Assembly (NCBI GenBank): GCA_021162285.1
Contig: JAGGYZ010000182.1
Span: 1-7,820 of the forward strand
Source: Candidatus Fermentibacteraceae bacterium
GTDB taxonomy: Bacteria; Fermentibacterota; Fermentibacteria; Fermentibacterales; JCC-6
Reading direction: 5' to 3'
Length of the DNA stretch: 7,820 bases
The notes beneath the pieces were generated by a model that was given only the letters and a program-made list of their open reading frames with translations, made no database searches and was not told where the DNA came from. This document shows positions 1 through 6,474 of this stretch, piece after piece. The translations under genes and the position numbers were made by a program. Each line of letters starts with the position of its first letter. The first letter of the stretch is position 1.

Positions 1-1145
1 AGAAGTGAAATGGGGTAGAAATAGTCCTGCCAGTGGTAATCTGTGTTGTTCCCGGTGAGAGATATTGAAAGAAGGTAGTTTCCAGGCTCTATGATCTCAG
101 GAGTTACTTCAATTACAGCTTCACCTGTTCCGCTTACAGTAAGCAGCGGTTCACCGTTCTCAAGGTTGTTCGAGGCCATAATTATCTCTCCGTCAGGGCG
201 ATGAATGGAAAAGCCGAGAATAATGTTGCTTACTGACTTTCCTTCTCTGGTCTCTATTACGGTGTTTACTCTGATCGAATCACCCTGCCTGAATGTTCGT
301 GAAGGAATGCCGTCTCCGTTGGTAAGGGTAACACGGCTGAAATAAACTTCACGGCTGCCCCACTCTCTGGGCGTTGCAGATGCTGCGGTGGTATGAAGTC
401 TGCCGGCGTTGGCATCCAGATATGTTCCAAGAACATCATCCACAGGGCCGTCCATTCTGACCCTTCCTGAATCAAGCCAGATTGCCCTGGTGCAAAGTCT
501 GCGAACTGCTTCCGGGTCGTGGCTTACAAATACTATTGTTTTACCGGATTCTCTGAAACCGAATATTTTGTCGTAGCACTTCGCCTGAAATGCTGCATCT
601 CCCACGGCCAGGACTTCATCGATCAGAAGAATGTCCGGGTTTACACTGGTTGCAAGAGCAAAGCCAAGCCTCATGAACATACCTGATGAATAGTATTTTA
701 CAGGTGTATCCATGAACCTTTCAAGCATGCTGAATTCTGCAATTCCCGGAAGAATCTCAAGCATCTTCTTCTGGTCAAAGCCCAGCAGGGCTCCATTTAG
801 AAATACATTTTCCGCACCGGAAAGCTCCGGATGAAAGCCAACCCCAAGATCAAGAAGTGAAGCAATTCTTCCTGAAGTTCTTACTTCTCCGGATGTCGGG
901 CTGTAAATGCCTGCAAGCAATTTAAGTGTTGTGGACTTACCTGCACCGTTTGCCCCCACCAGAGCCACAGACTCGCCGGGAGATATCTGGAATGAAGCGT
1001 GAGCAAGTGCTCTGAACCAGTCACGGCTGGTTTTTCTGCCGAACACGTTCAGAATGGTCTCCATGATGCTTACAGACCTGTCACGGTACAGCCTGTAGTC
1101 AAGGCACACATCAGAGAACTGAACGAGACCCTTTTCCATTTCCAC
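1..1145 (-). CDS. Polysaccharide ABC transporter ATP-binding protein, Wzt type (partial, 3' end off the window)
   Basis: This is the ATPase subunit of an ABC exporter for surface polysaccharide (O-antigen, capsule or teichoic-acid class). It hydrolyses ATP at the inner face of the cytoplasmic membrane to drive the adjacent permease. I translated it from the minus strand. Counting from ATG at 1139, Walker A GANGAGKST is at about residues 62-70, the signature YSSGM at 150-154, Walker B ILLIDE at 170-175 with the D-loop following, and the switch His in SHD at 207. After about residue 250 comes a beta-rich domain like the Wzt C-terminal domain, which in characterised Wzt proteins recognises the modified end of the glycan. 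About 380 codons are present; the family usually has 400-450, so only the C-terminus is missing. Two starts are possible. GTG at 1145 has AAGGAG 8 nt upstream. ATG at 1139 lies two codons later with a 14-nt spacer. I prefer GTG on spacing. The gene begins 2 bp after the permease stop. The glycan exported is unknown. Confidence 0.93.
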   Translation of the reverse strand, partial: MEMEKGLVQFSDVCLDYRLYRDRSVSIMETILNVFGRKTSRDWFRALAHASFQISPGESVALVGANGAGKSTTLKLLAGIYSPTSGEVRTSGRIASLLDLGVGFHPELSGAENVFLNGALLGFDQKKMLEILPGIAEFSMLERFMDTPVKYYSSGMFMRLGFALATSVNPDILLIDEVLAVGDAAFQAKCYDKIFGFRESGKTIVFVSHDPEAVRRLCTRAIWLDSGRVRMDGPVDDVLGTYLDANAGRLHTTAASATPREWGSREVYFSRVTLTNGDGIPSRTFRQGDSIRVNTVIETREGKSVSNIILGFSIHRPDGEIIMASNNLENGEPLLTVSGTGEAVIEVTPEIIEPGNYLLSISLTGNNTDYHWQDYFYPISL

Positions 1146-1147
1146 TG

Positions 1148-1915
1148 CTACAGCTCCTTAACCACAGACGGTTCCATCCTTTTGAAGATAGCAAGACCTG
1201 CAGCAAGAATAGCCGCCGTCCACACAATCATTGAAACCCACGCCCACAGTTCGGGCCAGGTACCGTAGTACATGGTTGAATGAAAAACCTCCAGCACTCC
1301 TGCAACCGGATTAAACCTGATAACAGCTTCCATTCGCTCTGGGATAAGGCCAGCACCAAGGGGATAGATCACAGGGCTTGCATAGAACCATGCAAGAAGA
1401 ATTACCTCCAGAAACTGTGATACATCCCTGTAGTACACATTGCCCACAGAGATCATCATGGCGAACCCGCTGGTCATTGCCGCTAGAAAAACAACGGCAA
1501 CAGGAAGTAATAGAAGAGACAGCCCAGGTGTGTGACCAAATACCACAAGAAGTATTTCCAGAACACCCATTGCCATGAGCATGTGTACGGCATTTGCGAT
1601 CACAGCAGAGATGGGAAGAGCAACCCTGGGAAAGTAGATGGATCTTATGAGTTTCTGGTTGTCAAGCAGGGTTTTGGTCGAAGCGGAAAGAGAAGCGGAA
1701 AAAAAGTTCCACGGCAGAAGCCCTGTCAGAAGGAAAAGTGAGAAGTGCTCTATAGCTCCACCGAAACGGATGATCTTTGTGAAAACGATGGTGTAAACAA
1801 CCATGCTGAAAAGCGGCTTCAGCAGAAACCACAGGAAGCCCAGTACACTTCTCTTGTACCTGACCTTGAGGTCTTTCTCCACAAGGCTTCTCATAAGCAG
1901 GAAGTCACCGGTCAT
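1148..1915 (-). CDS. Polysaccharide ABC transporter permease, Wzm/ABC-2 type
   Basis: This is the membrane subunit of the exporter, expected to form a homodimeric channel for an undecaprenyl-linked glycan across the cytoplasmic membrane, powered by the Wzt-type ATPase encoded next to it. The 255-residue length is typical of the family. The amphipathic N-terminus (LVEKDLKVRYKRSVLG, about residues 11-26) is the usual interface region before the first helix. About six hydrophobic segments follow (roughly 27-47, 57-77, 100-126, 133-158, 167-187 and 226-244). The short motifs YYRDV (161-165) and NPVAG (202-206) are characteristic of ABC-2 polysaccharide permeases. The ATG overlaps the plsY stop by 4 bp (ATGA). 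No good Shine-Dalgarno sequence sits at normal distance, so translation probably depends on coupling to plsY. Wzm and TagG relatives cannot be separated from sequence alone; the Wzt-like partner with a C-terminal domain favours the O-antigen/capsule kind. Confidence 0.93.
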   Translation of the reverse strand: MTGDFLLMRSLVEKDLKVRYKRSVLGFLWFLLKPLFSMVVYTIVFTKIIRFGGAIEHFSLFLLTGLLPWNFFSASLSASTKTLLDNQKLIRSIYFPRVALPISAVIANAVHMLMAMGVLEILLVVFGHTPGLSLLLLPVAVVFLAAMTSGFAMMISVGNVYYRDVSQFLEVILLAWFYASPVIYPLGAGLIPERMEAVIRFNPVAGVLEVFHSTMYYGTWPELWAWVSMIVWTAAILAAGLAIFKRMEPSVVKEL

Positions 1916-2499
1916 TTTTTACCGATTTTCCTCTCTGTTCTGTTCAGTATCCGCGAAATATTCGACCTGTGGGTAACAAGAATAGCCATGGCGATTATGC
2001 TGAAAACAATTTCAGGGTACATGGATTCTTTGAAGAGAATACCAAGAATAGGTAAAGATATTCCCGCAACAACGCTTCCAAGAGAAACCATTTTAAAACA
2101 GGCAAGAAGCAGGATGAACAGACCCAGAGCAACAAGAACCGGATAGGTTGAAAGAACAAGCAGCGCTCCAAGAGCCGTCGCAACACCCTTTCCCCCTTTA
2201 AAACCAAACCAGGGCATGAACACATGGCCACACACAGCTGCAATTACAACTGCGCTGGGGAGCCATGCGCTCTGAACTCCAGCTGATACTGCAAAATACA
2301 CCGGAGCCGCTCCCTTTGCAGCGTCAAGCACAAGACCCAGAACACCCATTGCCGTTCCGCTGGTTCTCAGCAGGTTTGTGGCACCTGGATTGCCTGAACC
2401 GTGCTCCCGAAGGTCAACACCTTTCAACTTTCCCAGAAGCCAGGAAAAAGGAATTGAACCGCTGAGGAAACCCAGAAGTATGTACACTGCTGCGTTCAT
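1912..2499 (-). CDS. plsY: Acyl-phosphate:glycerol-3-phosphate acyltransferase PlsY
   Basis: This integral membrane enzyme transfers a fatty acyl group from acyl-phosphate (made by PlsX) to position 1 of glycerol-3-phosphate, giving lysophosphatidic acid, the first step of phospholipid synthesis in most bacteria. The 195-residue length fits the family. All three conserved cytoplasmic motifs are visible: GSGNPGATN at about 34-42, with the conserved Ser at 36; the glycine-rich FKGGKGVAT at about 100-108, the glycerol-phosphate binding loop; and HRSNISRI at about 177-184, with a Glu at 189. Hydrophobic segments lie around residues 4-22, 50-75, 82-98, 106-135 and 165-176. The ATG shares one base with the der stop (TGATG). 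AGGGAG at 2505-2510 lies 5 nt upstream, so the start is well supported. der next to plsY is a recurring neighbourhood in bacteria, but gpsA, a frequent neighbour, is absent here and replaced by the polysaccharide exporter genes. Confidence 0.97.
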   Translation of the reverse strand: MNAAVYILLGFLSGSIPFSWLLGKLKGVDLREHGSGNPGATNLLRTSGTAMGVLGLVLDAAKGAAPVYFAVSAGVQSAWLPSAVVIAAVCGHVFMPWFGFKGGKGVATALGALLVLSTYPVLVALGLFILLLACFKMVSLGSVVAGISLPILGILFKESMYPEIVFSIIAMAILVTHRSNISRILNRTERKIGKK

Positions 2500-3797
2500 C
2501 AGTGCTCCCTGTTTCTGTAGACGATCTTGAGGGGAACTCCGTTCATGTTCAGCTCTTCATGCATTCTGTTCTCAAAGTAGCTCTTGTAGTTATCCGGAAT
2601 GAGGTCTGCCCGTGAAACAAATGCAACAACAACTGGAGGCGTGTCTTTAACCTGGGTAATGTAGAAGAACTTCAGCATTTTTCCCCTTGGAGAAGGGGGT
2701 TGAACAGCGTTAACAATTCCTCTCATCAATTTGTTCAGTTTTCCAGTGGAAATCTGTGCTTTTCTTCGTTCGGCAACAGACTGCACCATGGGAAGAAGCC
2801 TGCCCATTCCCTTTCCTTCCAGAGCACTGGTAAAGAAAATAGGAATCCATTTAGCCAGTGGAAACCTTTGAACAACACTGCGAATCCACAGATGCCTGTC
2901 CAGTCCAAGGTCGACCTTGTTTACACAGATCAAAAGACCCTTCCCCATCTCCCAGGCTCTTGTTGCAAGCCTCAGGTCCTGAGTTGTGGGGTATTCGTTA
3001 CCGTCCAGAACAACAACAACCACATCGGCGCTGCCCACACTCTTCCAGGAGCGAAGTGTGCTGTAGAACTCTATGTCCTCCATCTTCCTGGCCTTCCGGC
3101 GGAGGCCTGCTGTATCTATAAGTCTGTAGTTGACATCTTTCAGTGTAATGTAGGAGTCAATAGAATCTCTTGTTGTCCCGGCAACAGGTGTTACGATGTT
3201 CCGTTCATCGTTGAGAAGACGGTTTACAATAGAGCTCTTCCCTACATTGGGTCTTCCTATAACCGCTACAGAAATTCCTTCAAAATCAGGGTTCTCAACA
3301 ACTGGGAGGTCCCGTACAACCTCGTCAAGCAGATCCCCCACACCAAGCCCGTGTGCTGCACTGACAGGCCAGGGTTTTCCAAGGCCAAGTGAGGTGAACT
3401 CGTGCTCAAGACCCAGCCTGTCAGCGGAGTCTATCTTGTTTACGGCAAGCAGACAGGGCAGGCCACTCCTCCTCACAAGCTCAACGGCAGCCTCATCAAA
3501 CGGATGAACACCCTCTGTACCGTCAACAAGAACGATAATAACCTGTGCTTCCTGCACAGCAAGGTTAACCTGCTTCACAATTGCATTCTGAAATGGGTCA
3601 TCACTGCCGGGCGAAAGACCGCCTGTGTCAACAGCTATAAAGTTAACGCCGTTCCATTCCCCTGTACCGATCTTCCTGTCTCTGGTAACCCCTGCTTCAT
3701 TGTCTACAATTGCGGTTCTTCCACCGATCATTCTATTGAAAAGCGAAGATTTGCCTACATTAACACGGCCAACAATGGCCACAACTGGCAGATCCAT
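2499..3797 (-). CDS. der: Ribosome biogenesis GTPase Der (EngA)
   Basis: Der is an essential GTPase with two GTP-binding domains that assists late maturation of the 50S ribosomal subunit. The 432-residue length is normal. First G domain: P-loop GRVNVGKSS (10-18), GVTRDR (36-41), DTGG (57-60) and NKID (120-123). Second G domain: P-loop GRPNVGKSS (181-189), TTRD (208-211), DTAGLRRKAR (228-237) and NKVD (293-296), with TSALEGKG at 323-330. The remaining stretch (about 350-432), including PPSPRGKMLKFFYITQV, matches the KH-like C-terminal domain that contacts rRNA. The first P-loop has Val at residue 12 where Pro is usual (GRPNVGKS); the invariant Gly, Lys and Ser are intact, so activity is expected. 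The start is firm: AGGAGG at 3805-3810 lies 7 nt before the ATG. It is the first gene of the leftward set and is divergent from the cyclase gene. Confidence 0.98.
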   Translation of the reverse strand: MDLPVVAIVGRVNVGKSSLFNRMIGGRTAIVDNEAGVTRDRKIGTGEWNGVNFIAVDTGGLSPGSDDPFQNAIVKQVNLAVQEAQVIIVLVDGTEGVHPFDEAAVELVRRSGLPCLLAVNKIDSADRLGLEHEFTSLGLGKPWPVSAAHGLGVGDLLDEVVRDLPVVENPDFEGISVAVIGRPNVGKSSIVNRLLNDERNIVTPVAGTTRDSIDSYITLKDVNYRLIDTAGLRRKARKMEDIEFYSTLRSWKSVGSADVVVVVLDGNEYPTTQDLRLATRAWEMGKGLLICVNKVDLGLDRHLWIRSVVQRFPLAKWIPIFFTSALEGKGMGRLLPMVQSVAERRKAQISTGKLNKLMRGIVNAVQPPSPRGKMLKFFYITQVKDTPPVVVAFVSRADLIPDNYKSYFENRMHEELNMNGVPLKIVYRNREH

Positions 3798-3832
3798 TCC
3801 GCCACCTCCTGATTCTGCATATATTAAACTGG

Positions 3833-3863
3833 AATATAGTTTCAGTACCCTGTTCTGCGTTAA
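3833..3863 (-). promoter_or_regulatory. Candidate promoter for the der-plsY-exporter genes
   Basis: Reading leftward, TATATT (3838-3833) resembles a -10 box. TTAACG (3863-3858) resembles a -35 box with 4 of 6 consensus bases, separated by 19 bp, which is longer than ideal. Transcription would begin near 3826, leaving a leader of about 30 nt that contains AGGAGG before der. An alternative -10 is TAATAT (3826-3821), which lacks a matching -35. This is a pattern match only and assumes a housekeeping sigma factor of the usual specificity. Confidence 0.3.
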
Positions 3864-3872
3864 CCTCTGGGT

Positions 3873-3878
3873 TATATT
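3873..3878 (+). promoter_or_regulatory. Candidate -10 box for the cyclase gene, suggesting a leaderless transcript
   Basis: TATATT here ends 8 bp before the ATG at 3887, so transcription from it would start at or within a base or two of the initiation codon. No convincing -35 box is seen at 16-18 bp (the sequence there reads like CTGTTC), and there is no extended -10 TG. The absence of any purine-rich ribosome binding site before 3887 fits a leaderless mRNA, but the box itself is weak evidence. Confidence 0.3.
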
Positions 3879-3886
3879 AACAAATC

Positions 3887-5932
3887 ATGAAAAAACTGAT
3901 ATTCATTATCGCTGGTATATCAACGCTGCTATCAATTGCTGTAACTGCTGCTCATTTCGACCGAGAGCTGGAACTGCTCACGCTTGACCTCCGATTTAAC
4001 CTTTTTCCTGATACAGCATCAGCCGACAGTAATATCGTGATCATAGGCGTAGATGATGCATCTCTGGAGTCAATGGACTGGCTGGGATGGCCGTGGCCCA
4101 GGCAGATATGGTCGGACATGACGGCATTTCTTTACCGATCAGGTGCGGAAGTCGTTTACTTTGACATGACATTCTCTACCAGTTCAACCTTCTCAGCCGG
4201 TGAAGACAGTGTTTTCGGAGCTGTGGCAGGCCAGGGCAAAACCGTGTTCATCACCGGGCTTGGCCGCGAAGAAGGTCAGCCGATACCACCAAACGCGTTG
4301 ATAGATATCAGCCTTTCGCCCGAGGAAGCCGACAGATACAGATTCGCCTCCCCGCCTGTAACACCTATCGCAGAGGGTGCAGCCCTTCTTGCAGCGCCTT
4401 ATGCAACCCCGGACAACGACGGTATTTTCAGAAAACTTCCTCTGTTTTTCCCTGCTGAAACAGGAGTGGTCCCTTCGCCCGCTCTTGCAATAGCAATGCT
4501 GTACTATGAGGACAACTCTGTAACTGTTGACGGGAGAAACCTTGTTTTCGGTGGAACAAACATCCCCCTCACAGACAATCACGAGATACAGATTCGTTTT
4601 GCCGGGCCGGTTGGAACCTACAGAACCGTTGGAGTTGCAGATATCCTGTCTGCAATGACTGGAGACACAACTGCCTGCAAACCATCGCAGCTGGATGGTA
4701 AGATTATTCTGATAGGATACACTGCATCCGACCTGATGGACCTCAAGCCCATGCCTTATTCTGCAAGATGTCCAGGAGTAGAGGTGGTTGCAAACGCTGT
4801 AGACAACATTCTTTCCGGCAGGTATGTGGCAACGCAGGGTTTGGCAATCACTGTTGTTCTGACCCTTCTTCTTAGTCTGTGCGTGGCGGCCTCACTCGCT
4901 CTTATTCCAAAGGTAATACCGGCATCGCTTACAGGGCTGTCTTCTATTCTGATTTTTGTCGGTTTCAGCCTTGCAGCCTTTAAATATGGTAATGTATGGG
5001 TAACTACGGTTCCACCCGTCACTTCAGGTATTCTTACACTTCTTGCCAGTTCTGTGGTGGCCTACCGGTATGCCACAAAAGACAAGAAGTTTCTGAAAGC
5101 GGCCTTTTCGCAGTACCTCTCTCCTGCAATTGTTTCCCAGGTTGCAAACCATCCTGAAATGTTGAAGCTGGGAGGGGAAAAGAAGGAGATGACGGCGTTC
5201 TTCAGCGATATTGCCGGGTTTACAACCATAAGTGAGCAGCTTGATCCTCAGGAGCTTGTAAAGCTTCTTAACATCTACCTCACAGAGATGACAGATATCA
5301 TTCTGGCCAGTGGCGGAACGGTGGACAAGTTTGAAGGTGACGCAATAATTGCCTTCTGGGGAGCTCCGGTTGAGTTTGAAGACCATGCGGTCCGGGGAGT
5401 AAATTCCGCTCTTGAATGTCAGAGAAAACACAAAGAACTCAACGAAAAACTAAAACAGATCAATTTCCCTCCACTGACCACAAGAATGGGCCTTGCAAGC
5501 GGCCCGATGGTCGTGGGCAACATGGGCAGCGACAAGAGGTTCGACTACACCATGATGGGCAGTGATGTAAACCTGGCAAGCCGGCTTGAAGGCGTGAATA
5601 AGGTTTACGGCACCCCCATACTAATTTCCAGCACAACCAGAAACTCCCTTCCAGACAGTTTTATCTGCAGGGAAATAGATACTGTGATGGTGGTAGGTCA
5701 GAAAAAGTCTGTTACCATCTGGGAGCCCATGCTAAGTGAAACGGAATTCAGTAACTCATACAGCAAAGGGTTAAAGCTCTACAGAAACGGAGACTTCAAG
5801 GCAGCCCTCGGGTTCTTCGCCGGAAACGCAGGGGACCCGCCTTCAAAAACAATGACGGAAAGATGCAGAAACTTCATAAAAACAGGAACACCTGACGGCT
5901 GGGATGGAACCTGGGTTCTTACATCAAAGTAG
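3887..5932 (+). CDS. CHASE2-domain class III adenylate/guanylate cyclase, membrane-bound
   Basis: This is a sensor cyclase that would make cAMP (or cGMP) in the cytoplasm in response to a signal outside the membrane. An N-terminal membrane segment (residues 3-22) precedes a CHASE2 sensor domain (about 28-310), with the typical early stretch IVIIGVDDASLE (50-61) and the WPWPR segment (68-72). Three membrane helices lie around 317-340, 345-366 and 374-394, followed by a linker to the catalytic domain (about 430-610). Catalytic residues appear complete: metal-binding Asp 441 (FSDIAGF) and Asp 485 (EGDAII), substrate-selecting Lys 481 and Thr 555, and transition-state Asn 562 and Arg 566 (VNLASR). 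The Lys/Thr pair is usual in bacterial adenylate cyclases, so ATP is the likelier substrate. A short helical tail (about 622-681) ending DGWDGTW is common in this family. ATG 3887 is the first possible start (an in-frame TAA is just upstream) and has no visible ribosome binding site. The ligand is unknown. Confidence 0.95.
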   Translation: MKKLIFIIAGISTLLSIAVTAAHFDRELELLTLDLRFNLFPDTASADSNIVIIGVDDASLESMDWLGWPWPRQIWSDMTAFLYRSGAEVVYFDMTFSTSSTFSAGEDSVFGAVAGQGKTVFITGLGREEGQPIPPNALIDISLSPEEADRYRFASPPVTPIAEGAALLAAPYATPDNDGIFRKLPLFFPAETGVVPSPALAIAMLYYEDNSVTVDGRNLVFGGTNIPLTDNHEIQIRFAGPVGTYRTVGVADILSAMTGDTTACKPSQLDGKIILIGYTASDLMDLKPMPYSARCPGVEVVANAVDNILSGRYVATQGLAITVVLTLLLSLCVAASLALIPKVIPASLTGLSSILIFVGFSLAAFKYGNVWVTTVPPVTSGILTLLASSVVAYRYATKDKKFLKAAFSQYLSPAIVSQVANHPEMLKLGGEKKEMTAFFSDIAGFTTISEQLDPQELVKLLNIYLTEMTDIILASGGTVDKFEGDAIIAFWGAPVEFEDHAVRGVNSALECQRKHKELNEKLKQINFPPLTTRMGLASGPMVVGNMGSDKRFDYTMMGSDVNLASRLEGVNKVYGTPILISSTTRNSLPDSFICREIDTVMVVGQKKSVTIWEPMLSETEFSNSYSKGLKLYRNGDFKAALGFFAGNAGDPPSKTMTERCRNFIKTGTPDGWDGTWVLTSK

Positions 5933-5984
5933 TTTCTTTGCATATATTCAGTATTCACAGGCTTTTAAGTTTCATCTTCTGAAA

Positions 5985-5990
5985 GGGAGG
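5985..5990 (+). promoter_or_regulatory. Ribosome binding site for the SH3-domain gene
   Basis: GGGAGG lies 4 nt before the ATG at 5995, a strong match at slightly short spacing, and it fixes the start. The 62-bp gap after the cyclase stop contains no clear terminator hairpin or well-spaced promoter, so read-through from the cyclase gene is possible. Confidence 0.7.
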
Positions 5991-5994
5991 AACA

Positions 5995-6474
5995 ATGAGG
6001 GGTTCAGTTTTCCTCGCAGCGGTCCTTGCTCTGGTAACACTGAGCAGTTTCGCAGAGGATACAGATATTGAAGTGGGGGGAAATGCAACGGTGATGATCC
6101 GTGAACAGCACATCTTCCCCACTCCGGTTTTTTATGCCCAGCCGGTTGGAGAGCTTGCATTCGGTTCTGTGGTGGATATTCTTGAGCAGGATGGAGACTG
6201 GTACAGTATAAGAACAGCCAGCGGTACAACAGGCTGGGTTCACACCACCTCCCTTACCGGTGCTGTTCTCTCTGAAGGCTCGCAGGGTACCGATGACAGC
6301 GACATGATAATGCTGGCAGGCAGAGGTTTCAACAGCGATGTGGAAAGCTCATATGCTTCCGGAAAGAGCCTTCCATGGAACCAGGTTGATGCCATTGAAG
6401 CAATCACTGTAGAACCGTCTGTAATACAGACTTTTCTTACACAAGGTCTTCTTCTTGAAGGAGGCACACAATGA
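5995..6474 (+). CDS. Exported bacterial SH3-domain protein
   Basis: This is a 159-residue protein of unknown exact role. Residues 1-20 form a short signal peptide: one Arg, a hydrophobic core, then SSFA with likely cleavage before EDTD. The mature part starts with a bacterial SH3-like domain (about 28-90), recognised from REQHIFPTPVF, the turn LEQDGDWYSIRT and the closing GWVHTTSL. In envelope proteins such domains often bind peptidoglycan or peptides. The C-terminal part (about 105-159, beginning LAGRGFNSDVE) is helical and contains VDAIEAITV; it looks like a conserved extension, not a linker. No catalytic motif is seen. The stop overlaps the start of the M48 peptidase gene by 4 bp (ATGA), so the two proteins are probably made together. 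A role as substrate-binding, targeting or inhibitory partner of that peptidase is inference from gene order. Confidence 0.88.
   Translation: MRGSVFLAAVLALVTLSSFAEDTDIEVGGNATVMIREQHIFPTPVFYAQPVGELAFGSVVDILEQDGDWYSIRTASGTTGWVHTTSLTGAVLSEGSQGTDDSDMIMLAGRGFNSDVESSYASGKSLPWNQVDAIEAITVEPSVIQTFLTQGLLLEGGTQ
6458..6464 (+). promoter_or_regulatory. Ribosome binding site for the M48 peptidase gene
   Basis: AAGGAGG lies inside the end of the SH3-domain gene, 6 nt before ATG 6471. It is a near-perfect Shine-Dalgarno sequence, so the downstream gene can be translated efficiently and not only by coupling. An in-frame TGA a few codons upstream rules out a longer start. Confidence 0.8.

Larger units (their letters stand above)
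3798..3886. promoter_or_regulatory. Divergent intergenic region between der and the cyclase gene
   Basis: This 89-bp AT-rich gap must hold the start signals for both transcription units unless they are read from farther upstream. Short inverted repeats are visible: AAACT (3826-3830) and AGTTT (3838-3842) with 7 bp between; TAACC (3861-3865) and GGTTA (3870-3874) with 4 bp between; and the palindrome GTTAAC (3859-3864), partly repeated as TTAAC at 3877-3881. These could be operator half-sites shared by the two directions. This is inference, because arms of five bases also occur by chance in AT-rich DNA. No classical CRP-type site (TGTGA and TCACA halves) is visible. Confidence 0.5.

Noticed and set aside
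1745..2146. Plus-strand open frame of 133 codons across the plsY/permease junction
   Set aside because: It is antisense to two confident genes and resembles no protein family.
2700..3392. Long plus-strand open frame of 230 codons opposite der
   Set aside because: It lies entirely antisense to a well-supported Der, has no domain-like pattern and no ribosome binding site; it reflects codon use of der.
3798..3886. CRP/FNR-type binding site linked to the cyclase
   Set aside because: No TGTGA-N6-TCACA or TTGAT-N4-ATCAA pattern is visible.
4193..4582. Minus-strand open frame of 129 codons inside the cyclase gene
   Set aside because: It is antisense to the CHASE2 domain, Cys- and Arg-rich as expected from a shadow frame, with no independent support.
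5933..5994. Rho-independent terminator after the cyclase gene
   Set aside because: No GC-rich stem followed by a T run is present; only AT-rich sequence and the next ribosome binding site.
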